Origin: Bacteroidales bacterium
Lineage (GTDB): Bacteria; Bacteroidota; Bacteroidia; Bacteroidales; Muribaculaceae
DNA length: 64,000 nucleotides
Assembly: GCA_004552485.1 (NCBI GenBank)
Contig: SFOH01000019.1
Coordinates: 8,618 to 72,617, forward strand
Direction of reading: 5' to 3'
Shown here piece after piece: positions 9,369-17,983 of this stretch. The notes beneath the pieces are model-generated. The model saw only the letters and a list, made by a program, of their open reading frames with translations, ran no database searches and was not told the DNA's origin. Within the stretch, counting starts at the first letter, position 1, and every line of letters begins with the position of its first letter. The translations under genes and the position numbers were made by a program.

Positions 9369-10553
9369 TTAATGGTTGTGGCTGTGACCCTCGGGGATTA
9401 CATTCGAGGAGGCGGCCAGACGCACTGCCGTTGCGCCTTCATAGACGACGCGGTCGCCGTTGTGGACGCCGCTGAGAATCTCCACATCCTTGCCGTTGCT
9501 CTCGCCGAGTTTCACCGGGCTGCGCAGGTAGCCCTCCTTGTCAAGCTGGATGTAGACGAAGAAATTACCCTGCTGTTCGGAGAGTGCCGAGACGGGCACG
9601 GTGACCACATTGTCGCGCGGCGCGCCCTGCAGGTATACCTCCACGGCGGTGCCGGGGAGCAGCATGTTGTGCGTGTTGGAGATTGAGAAATAAACGGGCA
9701 CATAACCGCCCATGGCGCGCGGCGCGGACACTGAGTTCACGCGACGTCCGCCGAGGTCAGCAATGTCGATGACTTCGGAGGAGTAGGGCGTCTTGATGCG
9801 CGCGCCTGTGATCGAGCCAATCTCGTTGAAATGCTTCTGAGGCACGTCGGCGCGCAGACTCAGCGAGCCGGAGCCGGTGATAGAGACGACGGGCGTGCCG
9901 GCGTCGACAAACTGGCCCTGACGCACGTCGATTGACGTGATGACGCCGCTTGACGGAGCCGTGATGCGGCCCGTCGAAGCCTGGGGGCTGTATGAAGCGC
10001 GGGCAGCGTTGAGGACGGCCACGGCAGCGTTGAACTCGGCCGTGGTTACCACGCCTGCCTCATGCAGCGGACGCAGTCGTTCCACCTCTTTCTGTGCCGA
10101 GGCAATGGCAACCTGCGCGACATTGTTGGGGTCGCCGCCGCTCATGCCAGACGATTTGACGGTGGCAATCAGCGTGCCGGCGCTCACTTGTCTGCCTTCC
10201 ACGATGCCGGGAGCAAAGGTCAGGATGCCCGGCGTGGGAGCGGAAGCCACGGCCGCACCCTGTGCGTTCTCAACGATCTGGCCGCTGGCCTTGATGACGC
10301 TGTTGAAGGGGCCGGACTTCGCCGTCATCACCTTCACGCCCATAAGTTTGGCCTGCTCCGGCTCCAGGATTATCTCCTGACCGTCGCCGTGGTCGTGGCC
10401 TTCGTGGCCCTCGTGATGGTGTTCGTGATTGTGCTCGTGATTGTGGTCATGGTGGGCAAGCTCGTCATTGGCATTGCTGTTGTGGCAGGCACCCGCCGCG
10501 CACATCATGGCGGCATAGGCGGCAAGCATAAGGGGAATATGCAGTTTCCTCAT
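9369..10553 (-). CDS. RND efflux periplasmic adaptor with His-rich N-terminus (CzcB/CusB-like)
   Basis: 394-aa membrane-fusion protein that bridges pump and outer-membrane channel. A signal peptide with a possible lipobox (AAGAC, C23) is followed by a cluster of 12 histidines within residues 34-55, plus another at the C-terminal end (GHSHNH). The lipoyl/barrel-sandwich halves (GTLIATVKSSG; ITAPSSGVITSIDVRQGQFV) and the beta-barrel follow. The His cluster suggests binding of Zn, Ni, Co or Cu. It is the first gene of the operon, behind a minus-strand TACCTTTG box at 10617-10624. Confidence 0.9.
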   Translation of the reverse strand: MRKLHIPLMLAAYAAMMCAAGACHNSNANDELAHHDHNHEHNHEHHHEGHEGHDHGDGQEIILEPEQAKLMGVKVMTAKSGPFNSVIKASGQIVENAQGAAVASAPTPGILTFAPGIVEGRQVSAGTLIATVKSSGMSGGDPNNVAQVAIASAQKEVERLRPLHEAGVVTTAEFNAAVAVLNAARASYSPQASTGRITAPSSGVITSIDVRQGQFVDAGTPVVSITGSGSLSLRADVPQKHFNEIGSITGARIKTPYSSEVIDIADLGGRRVNSVSAPRAMGGYVPVYFSISNTHNMLLPGTAVEVYLQGAPRDNVVTVPVSALSEQQGNFFVYIQLDKEGYLRSPVKLGESNGKDVEILSGVHNGDRVVYEGATAVRLAASSNVIPEGHSHNH

Positions 10554-10616
10554 GTCTTTACATTTATTTCTGTTTTATGCTTATTACATATACATATATA
10601 CATATACATATATGTG

Positions 10617-10624
10617 CAAAGGTA
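10617..10624 (-). promoter_or_regulatory. -7 box for the metal-efflux operon
   Basis: The plus strand reads CAAAGGTA, so the minus strand has TACCTTTG, a perfect match to the Bacteroidota TAnnTTTG -7 element, 64 bp before the adaptor start. The -33 region is poor (TTTC-like). Between box and gene lies an alternating TA/CA tract (about 10585-10613). Confidence 0.5.
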
Positions 10625-10697
10625 CGAATTAAAGCTGAAAGAAACGGCATCGCAGGCTGTGGCGGAGGCACTTTTGCACCTGATGTGCAACTTTTCT

Positions 10698-10729
10698 TTT
10701 GCGTATGTGCCGCATTATGGTTACCTTTG
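10698..10729 (+). promoter_or_regulatory. Promoter of ftsE
   Basis: TTTG at 10698-10701 and TACCTTTG at 10722-10729, spaced by 20 bp, fit the Bacteroidota -33/-7 consensus exactly. The start codon chosen for ftsE lies 20 bp downstream of the -7 box, which supports that start over upstream in-frame ATGs at 10699 and 10717. Confidence 0.7.
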
Positions 10730-10749
10730 TGAGGATTAATACTCACGAT

Positions 10750-11415
10750 ATGGCACTGATTGAATACAAGAATGTGGAGGTAAGGCGCAAGGAACACCTT
10801 GTGCTTGAGAATGTTACGTTCAGCATCGACAGCGGCGAGCTGGTCTACCTGGTCGGCCGCGTCGGCTCCGGCAAGAGCTCGCTGCTCAAAACCATGTACG
10901 CCGAAGTGCCTATCGAGTCGGGCGAGGCCAACGTGTTGGGCTACGACCTCAACACTATCCGCCGCCGCGACATCCCCTTCCTGCGCCGACGCTTAGGCAT
11001 TGTGTTTCAGGACTTTCAGTTGCTGACCGACCGCAATGTGCAGGCCAATCTCGAGTTCGTGCTCGCCGCAACAGGCATGAAGAATGCCGCCGAACGCAGC
11101 GAACGCATCGAGCAGGTCCTCCACCGCGTGGGAATGAACCAGAAGAGTTACAAAATGCCCCACGAGCTCTCCGGCGGCGAGCAGCAGCGCATCGTCATCG
11201 CCCGCGCCCTCCTCAACAATCCCGAGGTCATCCTCGCCGACGAGCCCACGGGCAACCTCGACCCGGAGACCGGCGAACAGATTTTCTCGTTGCTCACCGA
11301 AATCTCGATGCGCGGCACCTCGGTGGTCCTGGCCACGCACAACCACGCCATGATCGACCGCTATCCCGGCCGCGTCTTCATCTCTGAAAACCGCCGTCTC
11401 TCCGAGCTTCCCTAA
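10750..11415 (+). CDS. ftsE: Cell-division ATP-binding protein FtsE
   Basis: 221-aa ABC ATPase. Walker A is GRVGSGKSS near residue 37, the signature LSGGEQQRIVIARALL, Walker B VILADEPTGNLD and the H-loop ATHNH follow. Length and ending resemble FtsE, which with FtsX controls peptidoglycan hydrolases at the septum; no ftsX is adjacent, so a lone LolD-like role cannot be excluded. The start at ATG 10750 (MALIEYKNVEV) is downstream of a canonical promoter. Its stop codon directly abuts the stop codon of the convergent HAD gene, with no intergenic base. Confidence 0.85.
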   Translation: MALIEYKNVEVRRKEHLVLENVTFSIDSGELVYLVGRVGSGKSSLLKTMYAEVPIESGEANVLGYDLNTIRRRDIPFLRRRLGIVFQDFQLLTDRNVQANLEFVLAATGMKNAAERSERIEQVLHRVGMNQKSYKMPHELSGGEQQRIVIARALLNNPEVILADEPTGNLDPETGEQIFSLLTEISMRGTSVVLATHNHAMIDRYPGRVFISENRRLSELP

Positions 11416-12042
11416 TCACACATTCAGTTCGGCGGCATTGCCCAGGACAATGTCGGCCAGGGGCGCCACCGCCGATTCGGGATTGGTGGTGGTGATACCC
11501 ACGACAGTGCCTCCGGCGGCACGCGCCGCGCGCAGGCCGTTGAGCGAATCCTCAAAGATATAACAGTCTTCGGCCGGCACGCCAAGGCGCTCGGCAGCAA
11601 GGAGGTAGCCCTGCGGATCGGGCTTGCTGCGGGTCACGTCCTCGTCGGTGATGACAATGTCGACCATCTTCTCCAGTTCGGGAAGTTGCACGAACAAGTT
11701 CTTCATCTTCAGCAGGTTGCTGCTGGTGACAATGGCGATTTTGAAGCCGCGGTCACGCAGCCGTTTCAGCAGTTCGGGAACACCAGGGAACATGCGGTAG
11801 GGCATCGTGCGCTCGAACTCCTTGAGTCGTGCGACGATGTCGTCCTGTATGGCCTTGTCCGGGAAATAGGTGTTGAGAATGGTGTCCAGCGTGGAGCCTT
11901 TGATGACCATGCTGAAACCGGGGACGCCGGTCGGATAGAGGCGGTCCATCGCGGACCAGAACTCGGTGTAAATGCCCTCTGTGTCGACCAGAACGCCGTC
12001 CAGGTCAAAGAGGGCCGCTTTCATATTCTTGGGGTCAGTCAT
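11416..12042 (-). CDS. HAD family hydrolase (beta-phosphoglucomutase-like)
   Basis: 208 aa with all HAD motifs: motif I FDLDGVLVDT, motif II IVTSSN, motif III Lys in TRSKPDPQGY, motif IV IFEDSLNGLRAA. The capped fold and KPDP/EDS patterns place it in the beta-PGM/phosphatase subfamily acting on small phosphosugars; the true substrate cannot be read. A second in-frame ATG at 12024 (MKAALFDLDG) could be the start. It diverges from the COG2509 flavoprotein gene across the symmetrical promoter at 12097-12136. Confidence 0.85.
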   Translation of the reverse strand: MTDPKNMKAALFDLDGVLVDTEGIYTEFWSAMDRLYPTGVPGFSMVIKGSTLDTILNTYFPDKAIQDDIVARLKEFERTMPYRMFPGVPELLKRLRDRGFKIAIVTSSNLLKMKNLFVQLPELEKMVDIVITDEDVTRSKPDPQGYLLAAERLGVPAEDCYIFEDSLNGLRAARAAGGTVVGITTTNPESAVAPLADIVLGNAAELNV

Positions 12043-12096
12043 GTCTGTTCTTTTTTTTGCGGTTGCTATTCGACTATTATAACCGTTTTTGCCGGT

Positions 12097-12136
12097 GCAA
12101 AGTTAGGCATTTTCCACCAAAAATGCCTAACTTTGC
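12097..12136. promoter_or_regulatory. Divergent promoter embedded in a perfect 17-bp inverted repeat
   Basis: Arms GCAAAGTTAGGCATTTT (12097-12113) and AAAATGCCTAACTTTGC (12120-12136) are perfectly complementary around the spacer CCACCA. Each arm carries a -7 box: TAACTTTG at 12128-12135 on plus (18 bp before the flavoprotein ATG) and the same on minus at 12105-12098 (before the HAD gene). By symmetry the -33 position of each promoter falls on the other's -7 region (TTAGG, a weak -33). This arrangement should make the two promoters compete, or be a dimer operator. Confidence 0.65.
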
Positions 12137-12153
12137 AGTGAAAATCACAAGAC

Positions 12154-13734
12154 ATGACACAGAGCCTACAGCTGCGGGTCGACCCGCGGACGGCAGCGGT
12201 GCCCGAGCTGCTGCACAAATATGTTGAGAAAGAGCTGGGTCTCAGCCCGAAAGGCGGGATCACGCGCCTCAAACGCGTTGACATCATGAAACGCAGCATC
12301 GACGCCCGCCAGCGCCGCGTGATGCTGAACCTCACGGTCACGGCTCACGTCGACGCCATCGACGAGCAGGCCGTCGCCGCACATCCCGTCGAATACAAGC
12401 CCGTCCCGGACGATGCCCCACAGGCGGTGGTCGTTGGCGCAGGCCCCGCCGGCCTCTTCGCCGCACTCGCCCTCATCGAGCACGGCATCCGCCCCATCAT
12501 GCTCGAGCGCGGCAAGGACGTTGACTCGCGCCGCCGCGACCTGGCCGCCATCTCGCGGCAGAACGTCATCGACCCCGATTCCAACTACTGCTTCGGTGAA
12601 GGCGGCGCCGGCGCTTACTCAGACGGCAAGCTCTACACGCGCAGCAAAAAGCGCGGCTCCGTCGACAAAATCCTCAACGTTCTCCACCAGCACGGCGCCT
12701 CGCGCGACATCCTCGTCGACGCCCATCCCCACATCGGCACCGACCGCCTCCCCGGCATTATCCGCGCCATGCGCGAGACCATCATCCGTTGCGGCGGTCA
12801 TGTGCATTTCTCTACCAAGGTGACCGGCCTCGTCACTGACGACAGCGGCGCCGTCGCAGGCGTGCAGACTGCTGACTTACAGACATTCAGCGGCCCCGTA
12901 GTCCTCGCCACCGGCCACTCGGCCCGCGACGTCTACCGCTTCCTGGACGAACAGGGCGTCGACCTCGAGGCCAAGGGTCTCGCCGTGGGCGTCCGCCTGG
13001 AGCATCTTCAGAAACTCATCGACCAAATACAATACCACAACCCGGAAGGCCGCGGTAAATATCTCCCCGCCGCCGAATACTCCATGCTCACACGTGTGGA
13101 CGGACGCGCCGTCTACAGCTTCTGCATGTGTCCCGGCGGCTTCATCATCCCGGCCTCCTCGGCGCCCGGCCAACTTGTTGTCAACGGCATGTCGCCCAGC
13201 AACCGCGGCACGCGCTGGTCGAACTCGGGCATGGTCGTCGAGGTGCTTCCCGAGGACGTCGAAGGAGACGACCCGCTGCGCATGATGCGATTCCAGCAGG
13301 ACATCGAGCAGCGCTTCTTCCACGACGGCGACGGCACTCAGAACGCGCCGGCCCAGCGCATGGCCGACTTTGTCAACGGCCGCGACTCATCCTCGCTGCC
13401 CGCCACAAGCTATGCCCCCGGAATCCACGCCGCGCGCATCGACCGGCTTCTTCCCGAGCCCATAGCGCGCCGTCTGCAGCAGGGCTTCCGCGACTTCGGC
13501 CACAAGAGCCGCGGCTTCCTCACCAACGAGGCCGTGCTCATCGGCTGCGAGACGCGCACGAGCAGCCCCGTGCGCGTGCCGCGTGACAGCGAATCGCTCG
13601 CCCACATCTCCGTGCCCGGCCTCTACCCCTGCGGCGAAGGTGCCGGATACGCCGGAGGCATCGTCTCCGCAGCCATCGACGGCGACCGCGTGGCCGCCGC
13701 TATCGCCGCCGTTCTCAAACCGACTAATCCCTAA
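12154..13734 (+). CDS. COG2509-type FAD-dependent oxidoreductase
   Basis: 526 aa. A ~90-residue N-terminal domain typical of this family (LRVDPRTAAVPELLHKYV) precedes the FAD-binding Rossmann motif VVVGAGPAGLFAALALIEHG near residue 90. Then FGEGGAGAYSDGKLYTR, a second nucleotide-like ATGHSARDVY, and a C-terminal GEGAGYAGGIVSAAIDG that closes the FAD site. The family is widespread and conserved but its reaction is not established. It begins 18 bp after a -7 box. Confidence 0.88.
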   Translation: MTQSLQLRVDPRTAAVPELLHKYVEKELGLSPKGGITRLKRVDIMKRSIDARQRRVMLNLTVTAHVDAIDEQAVAAHPVEYKPVPDDAPQAVVVGAGPAGLFAALALIEHGIRPIMLERGKDVDSRRRDLAAISRQNVIDPDSNYCFGEGGAGAYSDGKLYTRSKKRGSVDKILNVLHQHGASRDILVDAHPHIGTDRLPGIIRAMRETIIRCGGHVHFSTKVTGLVTDDSGAVAGVQTADLQTFSGPVVLATGHSARDVYRFLDEQGVDLEAKGLAVGVRLEHLQKLIDQIQYHNPEGRGKYLPAAEYSMLTRVDGRAVYSFCMCPGGFIIPASSAPGQLVVNGMSPSNRGTRWSNSGMVVEVLPEDVEGDDPLRMMRFQQDIEQRFFHDGDGTQNAPAQRMADFVNGRDSSSLPATSYAPGIHAARIDRLLPEPIARRLQQGFRDFGHKSRGFLTNEAVLIGCETRTSSPVRVPRDSESLAHISVPGLYPCGEGAGYAGGIVSAAIDGDRVAAAIAAVLKPTNP

Positions 13735-13744
13735 TTCATTGAAT

Positions 13745-15043
13745 ATGAACAGACTTCTCATACTCGCAGCCTCGCTCCTCGCTTCCGCCTCGCTCCTGGC
13801 GCAGACCACCCGCGAAGAGATGGTTGCCCATCCCGAAAAATGTGGCGGCGTCTACTATGCCTACCCCACGACACAGCGCATCGACACACCCGCACCTAAA
13901 GGCTATCAACCCTTCTATGTCAGCCACTACGGCCGTCACGGCAGCCGCTATCTCATCTCCGACAACGACTACAAATGGGTGATGGATGTCTTCGACAAGG
14001 CGGCCGCCGCCGGCGCCCTCACCGAGCAGGGCCTCGTCGTGAAAGAGCGTCTCGAGCGCATCTGGCCCGAAGCCGAAGGCCGCGGAGGCGAACTCTCGCC
14101 CCTCGGAGCACGTCAGCATCAGGCCATCGCCGACCGTCTCTACAAGGCCTACCCCGGCGTCTTCGACGACGAGGCCGAGGTGACGGCCGCTTCAACCGTA
14201 GTCATGCGCTGCGCCCACTCCATGTTCAACTTTGTCGACGGCCTCAAGACCAACAACCCGGCTCTGAAAGTGCCCATGGAGAGCGGCAACCGCAACATGT
14301 ACTACCTCAATTATCACTCGCCCGAATCGGGTCCCTACTCTTCGCACGAAGGCCCGTGGTACCAGGAATACCGCAAGTTCAAGGCCGAGAAGACGCGCCC
14401 GCAGCGAATGATGCGGGAGCTCTTCAACGACGAGCTCTACGTGCGCCGCAACATCGACCCCGAAGGCCTCATGTGGGGCCTCTACTGGATTGCCGTCGAC
14501 ATGCAGAACATGGAGACGAAAGTCGGCTTCTTCGACATTTTCTCCCCGGACGAGCTCTTCAATCTGTGGCAGGTCTTCAACTTCAATTTCTACGCCTGCA
14601 ACAGCTCCTATCCCCTCGCCAAGGGTCTCCACGTCGACAATGCCAAGAACCTGGTGCGCAACATCCTGGAGACGGCCGACGAATATGTCGCCGCCGGCAA
14701 ACACGGCGCCACGCTGCGCTTCGGCCACGACGGCAACATCATCCCCCTCGCCGCACTCCTCCAGCTCGACAACAGCGTCGCCTACGAGGCCGACCCCTAT
14801 CAGCTCTACAGAGTCTACACCGACTGGCGCATATCGCCCATGGCAGCCAACATCCAGATGACGCTCTTCCGCAACGCCAAAACCGGCCACATCCTGGCCA
14901 AGTTCATGCTCAACGAGAACGAAGTGCACATCCCCGTCGCCACCGACAAATTCCCCTACTACGACTGGGAAGAAACCCGCGCATGGCTCCGGAAAGTCAT
15001 CGACACTCCTTCGCGCGAGTTCATGGACGCCGCCGCGCAATAA
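13745..15043 (+). CDS. Secreted histidine-acid phosphatase (branch 2, MINPP-like)
   Basis: 432 aa with a signal peptide (MNRLLILAASLLASASLLAQ). The catalytic RHGxR motif is YGRHGSRYL and the proton-donor HD motif is FGHDGNIIPL, both expected in branch-2 histidine phosphatases, which include phytases and inositol polyphosphate phosphatases. Release of phosphate from phytate or sugar phosphates in the periplasm is inferred. The start at ATG 13745 gives the signal peptide; it is only 10 bp after the flavoprotein stop, so co-transcription is likely. Confidence 0.85.
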   Translation: MNRLLILAASLLASASLLAQTTREEMVAHPEKCGGVYYAYPTTQRIDTPAPKGYQPFYVSHYGRHGSRYLISDNDYKWVMDVFDKAAAAGALTEQGLVVKERLERIWPEAEGRGGELSPLGARQHQAIADRLYKAYPGVFDDEAEVTAASTVVMRCAHSMFNFVDGLKTNNPALKVPMESGNRNMYYLNYHSPESGPYSSHEGPWYQEYRKFKAEKTRPQRMMRELFNDELYVRRNIDPEGLMWGLYWIAVDMQNMETKVGFFDIFSPDELFNLWQVFNFNFYACNSSYPLAKGLHVDNAKNLVRNILETADEYVAAGKHGATLRFGHDGNIIPLAALLQLDNSVAYEADPYQLYRVYTDWRISPMAANIQMTLFRNAKTGHILAKFMLNENEVHIPVATDKFPYYDWEETRAWLRKVIDTPSREFMDAAAQ

Positions 15044-15139
15044 ACGCCCCCTCACGCGCGTTATATAATAGTTGAGGAGTGCAGCTCCGCGAGTCCGGCT
15101 CCCTTCGACTATTCAAACCCTCTAAACCCCTCCACTCAG

Positions 15140-17116
15140 ATGAAACTGAGAAACATCATCATAGCGGCCGGCAGCGCCGTCCTCCTCATGCTCACCGTGG
15201 CGTCATGCGGCGGTGCCAAGCTCTCTGTGGCCGACGAGCAGATGGCGCGCGGCGAATACTTCGACGCTTCCAAGACCTACCGTAAGGTCTACAACAAACT
15301 CACCAAGCGCGAGGACCGCCCCCTGCGCGGCGAAGTGGCCTTCAAGATGGCCAACGCCTACTCGCGTCTGCGCCAGACGGCACGTGCCGCCGGTGCCTAT
15401 CAGAACGCCATCAACTTCGGCTATCCCGACTCCATGGCCTATCTCTACCTCGGTCAGGCACTACAGGCCGAAGGCAAATACCAGCAAGCCATAGACGCCT
15501 ACCGCAAATTCCTGGAGAAAGTGCCCGGCAACAAGGTGGCGCAGAACGGCATCGACGGCTGCACCAATTCCATGTCCCACAAAGAGAAAACGCGCTATCG
15601 CGTGTCGCAGGCCAAGCTCTTCAACAGCTCGCGCTCCGACTTCGCCCCCATGTTCCTCGACAAGGAGTATGACCGCCTCTACTACACCTCCACCAATGAG
15701 AAGGTGACCGGCAACGCCCGCAGCGAAATCACCGGCATGAAGAAGGGCGACATCTACGTCTCCGCCAAGAACGACAAGGGCGTGTGGCAGAAACCCGAGC
15801 CCGCCGAGGGCGAGCTCAACTCCGAGTTCGACGAGGGCATCGTCTCCTTCACCCCCGACGGCCAGACCATGTATCTGACCAAGGCACGCCGCGAACTCAA
15901 CGCCAACACCGGCGTGGAGATTTACACCTCGACGCGTTCCGACGCCAAATGGAGCGCACCGGTCAAATACGAGATCACGGCCGACACTCTCTCCTCCTAC
16001 GGCCACCCGGCCGTCTCTCCCGACGGAACGTGGCTCTACTTCACCTCCGACATGCCCGGCGGCAAAGGCGGCAAGGACATCTGGCGCATTAACCTCAAGG
16101 AGCGCGCCGGCTCGCTGGAGAATCTGGGCGACTGGATCAACACTCCCGGCGACGACTGCTTCCCCTATTTCCGCTCCGACTCGGTGCTCTACTTCGCCTC
16201 CGACGGCCATCCCGGCTACGGCGGCCTCGACCTCTTCCGCGCCGAGATGCAGCCTTCCGGAGGCTGGACGGTGGTGAACATGGGCAAACCCATGAACTCC
16301 ACGGCCGACGACTTCGGCATCACTTTCGGGCCCGGCGAATACGGCTTCTTCTCCTCGAACCGCGGCGACGCGCGCGGCTACGACCACATCTGGGCCTTCG
16401 AGCTTCCCGACCTCAAAATCAACATCTCCGGATGGGTTCTCGACAAGGACGAGGAGCCAGTTCCGAACGCCGTCATCCGCATTGTCGGCGACGACGGCAG
16501 CAACCAGAAGCAAGTGGCCAAGCCCGACGGCTCATTCTCATTCCCCCTGCGCCGCGGCGTGTCCTACGTGATGCTGGCCGGCGCGAAGGGCTTCCTCAAC
16601 GCACGCCAGGAGTTCACCTCGGACATCGCCGAGGAAGACGCCGAGTACAACGTCGACTTCTTCCTGGCCTCCATCAACAAGCCCGTCGTGGTCGAAAACA
16701 TCTTCTACGATTTTGACCGCGCCACTCTGCGTCCCGAGAGCAAAGCCGCCCTCGACTCGCTGGCCGACGTGCTCCGCGACAATCCCAACGTCACCATCGA
16801 GATGGCCTCGCACACCGACCGCCACGGCACCGACGAGTACAACCTCAGCCTCTCAGGACGCCGCGCCCAGTCTGTCATCGACTACCTCATCAGCGTCGGC
16901 ATCAAGCCCGACCGTCTCCAGAGCCAGGGCTATGGCGAAAGCCGCCCCAAGACCATCACCAAGAAACTCGCGCGTGAGCACCCCAACTTCAAGGAGGGCG
17001 ACGTGCTCACCGAAGAATACATTCTCGCGCTGCCCGAGGATCAGCAGGCCGAGGCCGACCAGATCAACCGGCGCACCGAGTTCCAGGTTCTCAGCATCGA
17101 TTACAGGATGTACTAA
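15140..17116 (+). CDS. PorE-like OmpA-family lipoprotein (TPR, beta-propeller, CRD, OmpA)
   Basis: 658 aa. Lipoprotein signal peptide with C23 (LTVASCGG). Domains in order: TPR repeats (~25-150), PD40/WD40-like beta-propeller (~165-430; SPDGTWLYFTSDMPGG and NRGDARGYDHIW), a carboxypeptidase-regulatory-like domain (ISGWVLDKDEEPVPNAVIRI, ~435-520) and an OmpA C-terminal domain (YDFDRATLRPESKAALDSL...HTDRHG, ~535-650). This four-part order is that of PorE (PG1058), a periplasmic, peptidoglycan-binding lipoprotein of the type IX secretion system. Together with sprA here it supports a T9SS. It is followed by GSCFA after 15 bp. Confidence 0.8.
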   Translation: MKLRNIIIAAGSAVLLMLTVASCGGAKLSVADEQMARGEYFDASKTYRKVYNKLTKREDRPLRGEVAFKMANAYSRLRQTARAAGAYQNAINFGYPDSMAYLYLGQALQAEGKYQQAIDAYRKFLEKVPGNKVAQNGIDGCTNSMSHKEKTRYRVSQAKLFNSSRSDFAPMFLDKEYDRLYYTSTNEKVTGNARSEITGMKKGDIYVSAKNDKGVWQKPEPAEGELNSEFDEGIVSFTPDGQTMYLTKARRELNANTGVEIYTSTRSDAKWSAPVKYEITADTLSSYGHPAVSPDGTWLYFTSDMPGGKGGKDIWRINLKERAGSLENLGDWINTPGDDCFPYFRSDSVLYFASDGHPGYGGLDLFRAEMQPSGGWTVVNMGKPMNSTADDFGITFGPGEYGFFSSNRGDARGYDHIWAFELPDLKINISGWVLDKDEEPVPNAVIRIVGDDGSNQKQVAKPDGSFSFPLRRGVSYVMLAGAKGFLNARQEFTSDIAEEDAEYNVDFFLASINKPVVVENIFYDFDRATLRPESKAALDSLADVLRDNPNVTIEMASHTDRHGTDEYNLSLSGRRAQSVIDYLISVGIKPDRLQSQGYGESRPKTITKKLAREHPNFKEGDVLTEEYILALPEDQQAEADQINRRTEFQVLSIDYRMY

Positions 17117-17131
17117 AGCCGCCCCAAGCTC

Positions 17132-17983
17132 ATGAAATTCCGCACAGAGATCGAGCCCGTCCGCACCGACATCGCAATCAGCCACTCCGACGAGATTGTG
17201 ATGCTCGGCTCGTGCTTCACCGACAGCATCGGCGACCTCCTCGCCCGCGACGGCTTCAGCGTCACGGCCAACCCCATGGGCGCGCTCTACAACCCCGATA
17301 GCATCCGCACTGTCATCTCCAAGGCCATGCGCGGATACGAGTTCGACATCGACGGCCTGGAGACCGACGACGAGGGCATTTTCCACTGCCTCTATTTCGA
17401 CAGCCGCCACCAGGGGCCGGACCCGCACGCACTTCTCGATTCAGTCAACCACGACTTCGCCGAGCTCGGCCGGCGTCTGCGCCATGCCAACACGTGGATC
17501 ATCACCCTCGGCACAGCGTGGGTCTTCGAATTCGATGGAGGATACACCGTCGGCAACTGCCACAAATTTCCGGCCGACCGCTTCACGCGCGTGCTGCTGA
17601 CTGTCGAAACCGCAGAACGACTAATCCGCGACATCGTCGCCCTGGCCGGCCCGCGGCGCGTCATCTTCACCGTCAGCCCCATCCGCCATCTCGCCGACGG
17701 CCTCCACGGAAACACCATCAGCAAGAGCACCCTCCAACTGGCTCTGTTCAAGAACCGTGTCAACTATTTTCCCGCCTTTGAAATTCTCAACGACGACCTG
17801 CGCGACTATCGCTTCTACGCCGATGACCTGCGCCATCCGTCCGCAATGGCCGTCCAATATATCTATGAGAAGTTTGCCGACACATACTTCTCGGCGGAGA
17901 CGCGCCGCAAAGCTCAGGATGCCTGCCGCGAAGCCCTGCGCCGCGCCCATCGCCCAATCATAAAACCAACCCAAACAAAATGA
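17132..17983 (+). CDS. GSCFA domain-containing protein
   Basis: 283 aa. The family name motif is visible as MLGSCFTDSIGDLL near residue 30, with NPMGALYNP and ITLGTAWVF later, and an SPIRHLADGL block resembling the His/Asp block of SGNH-type hydrolases. GSCFA proteins are common in Bacteroidota and likely act as SGNH-like esterases or acyl hydrolases; the substrate is not known. Its stop overlaps the murF-alr start by 4 nt (ATGA), a sign of translational coupling with cell-wall synthesis. Confidence 0.85.
   Translation: MKFRTEIEPVRTDIAISHSDEIVMLGSCFTDSIGDLLARDGFSVTANPMGALYNPDSIRTVISKAMRGYEFDIDGLETDDEGIFHCLYFDSRHQGPDPHALLDSVNHDFAELGRRLRHANTWIITLGTAWVFEFDGGYTVGNCHKFPADRFTRVLLTVETAERLIRDIVALAGPRRVIFTVSPIRHLADGLHGNTISKSTLQLALFKNRVNYFPAFEILNDDLRDYRFYADDLRHPSAMAVQYIYEKFADTYFSAETRRKAQDACREALRRAHRPIIKPTQTK

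Noticed and set aside
10585..10613. TA/CA alternating tract, considered as a microsatellite or phase-variation site.
   Set aside because: Short and imperfect, lying in an AT-rich promoter region; no evidence of unit changes.
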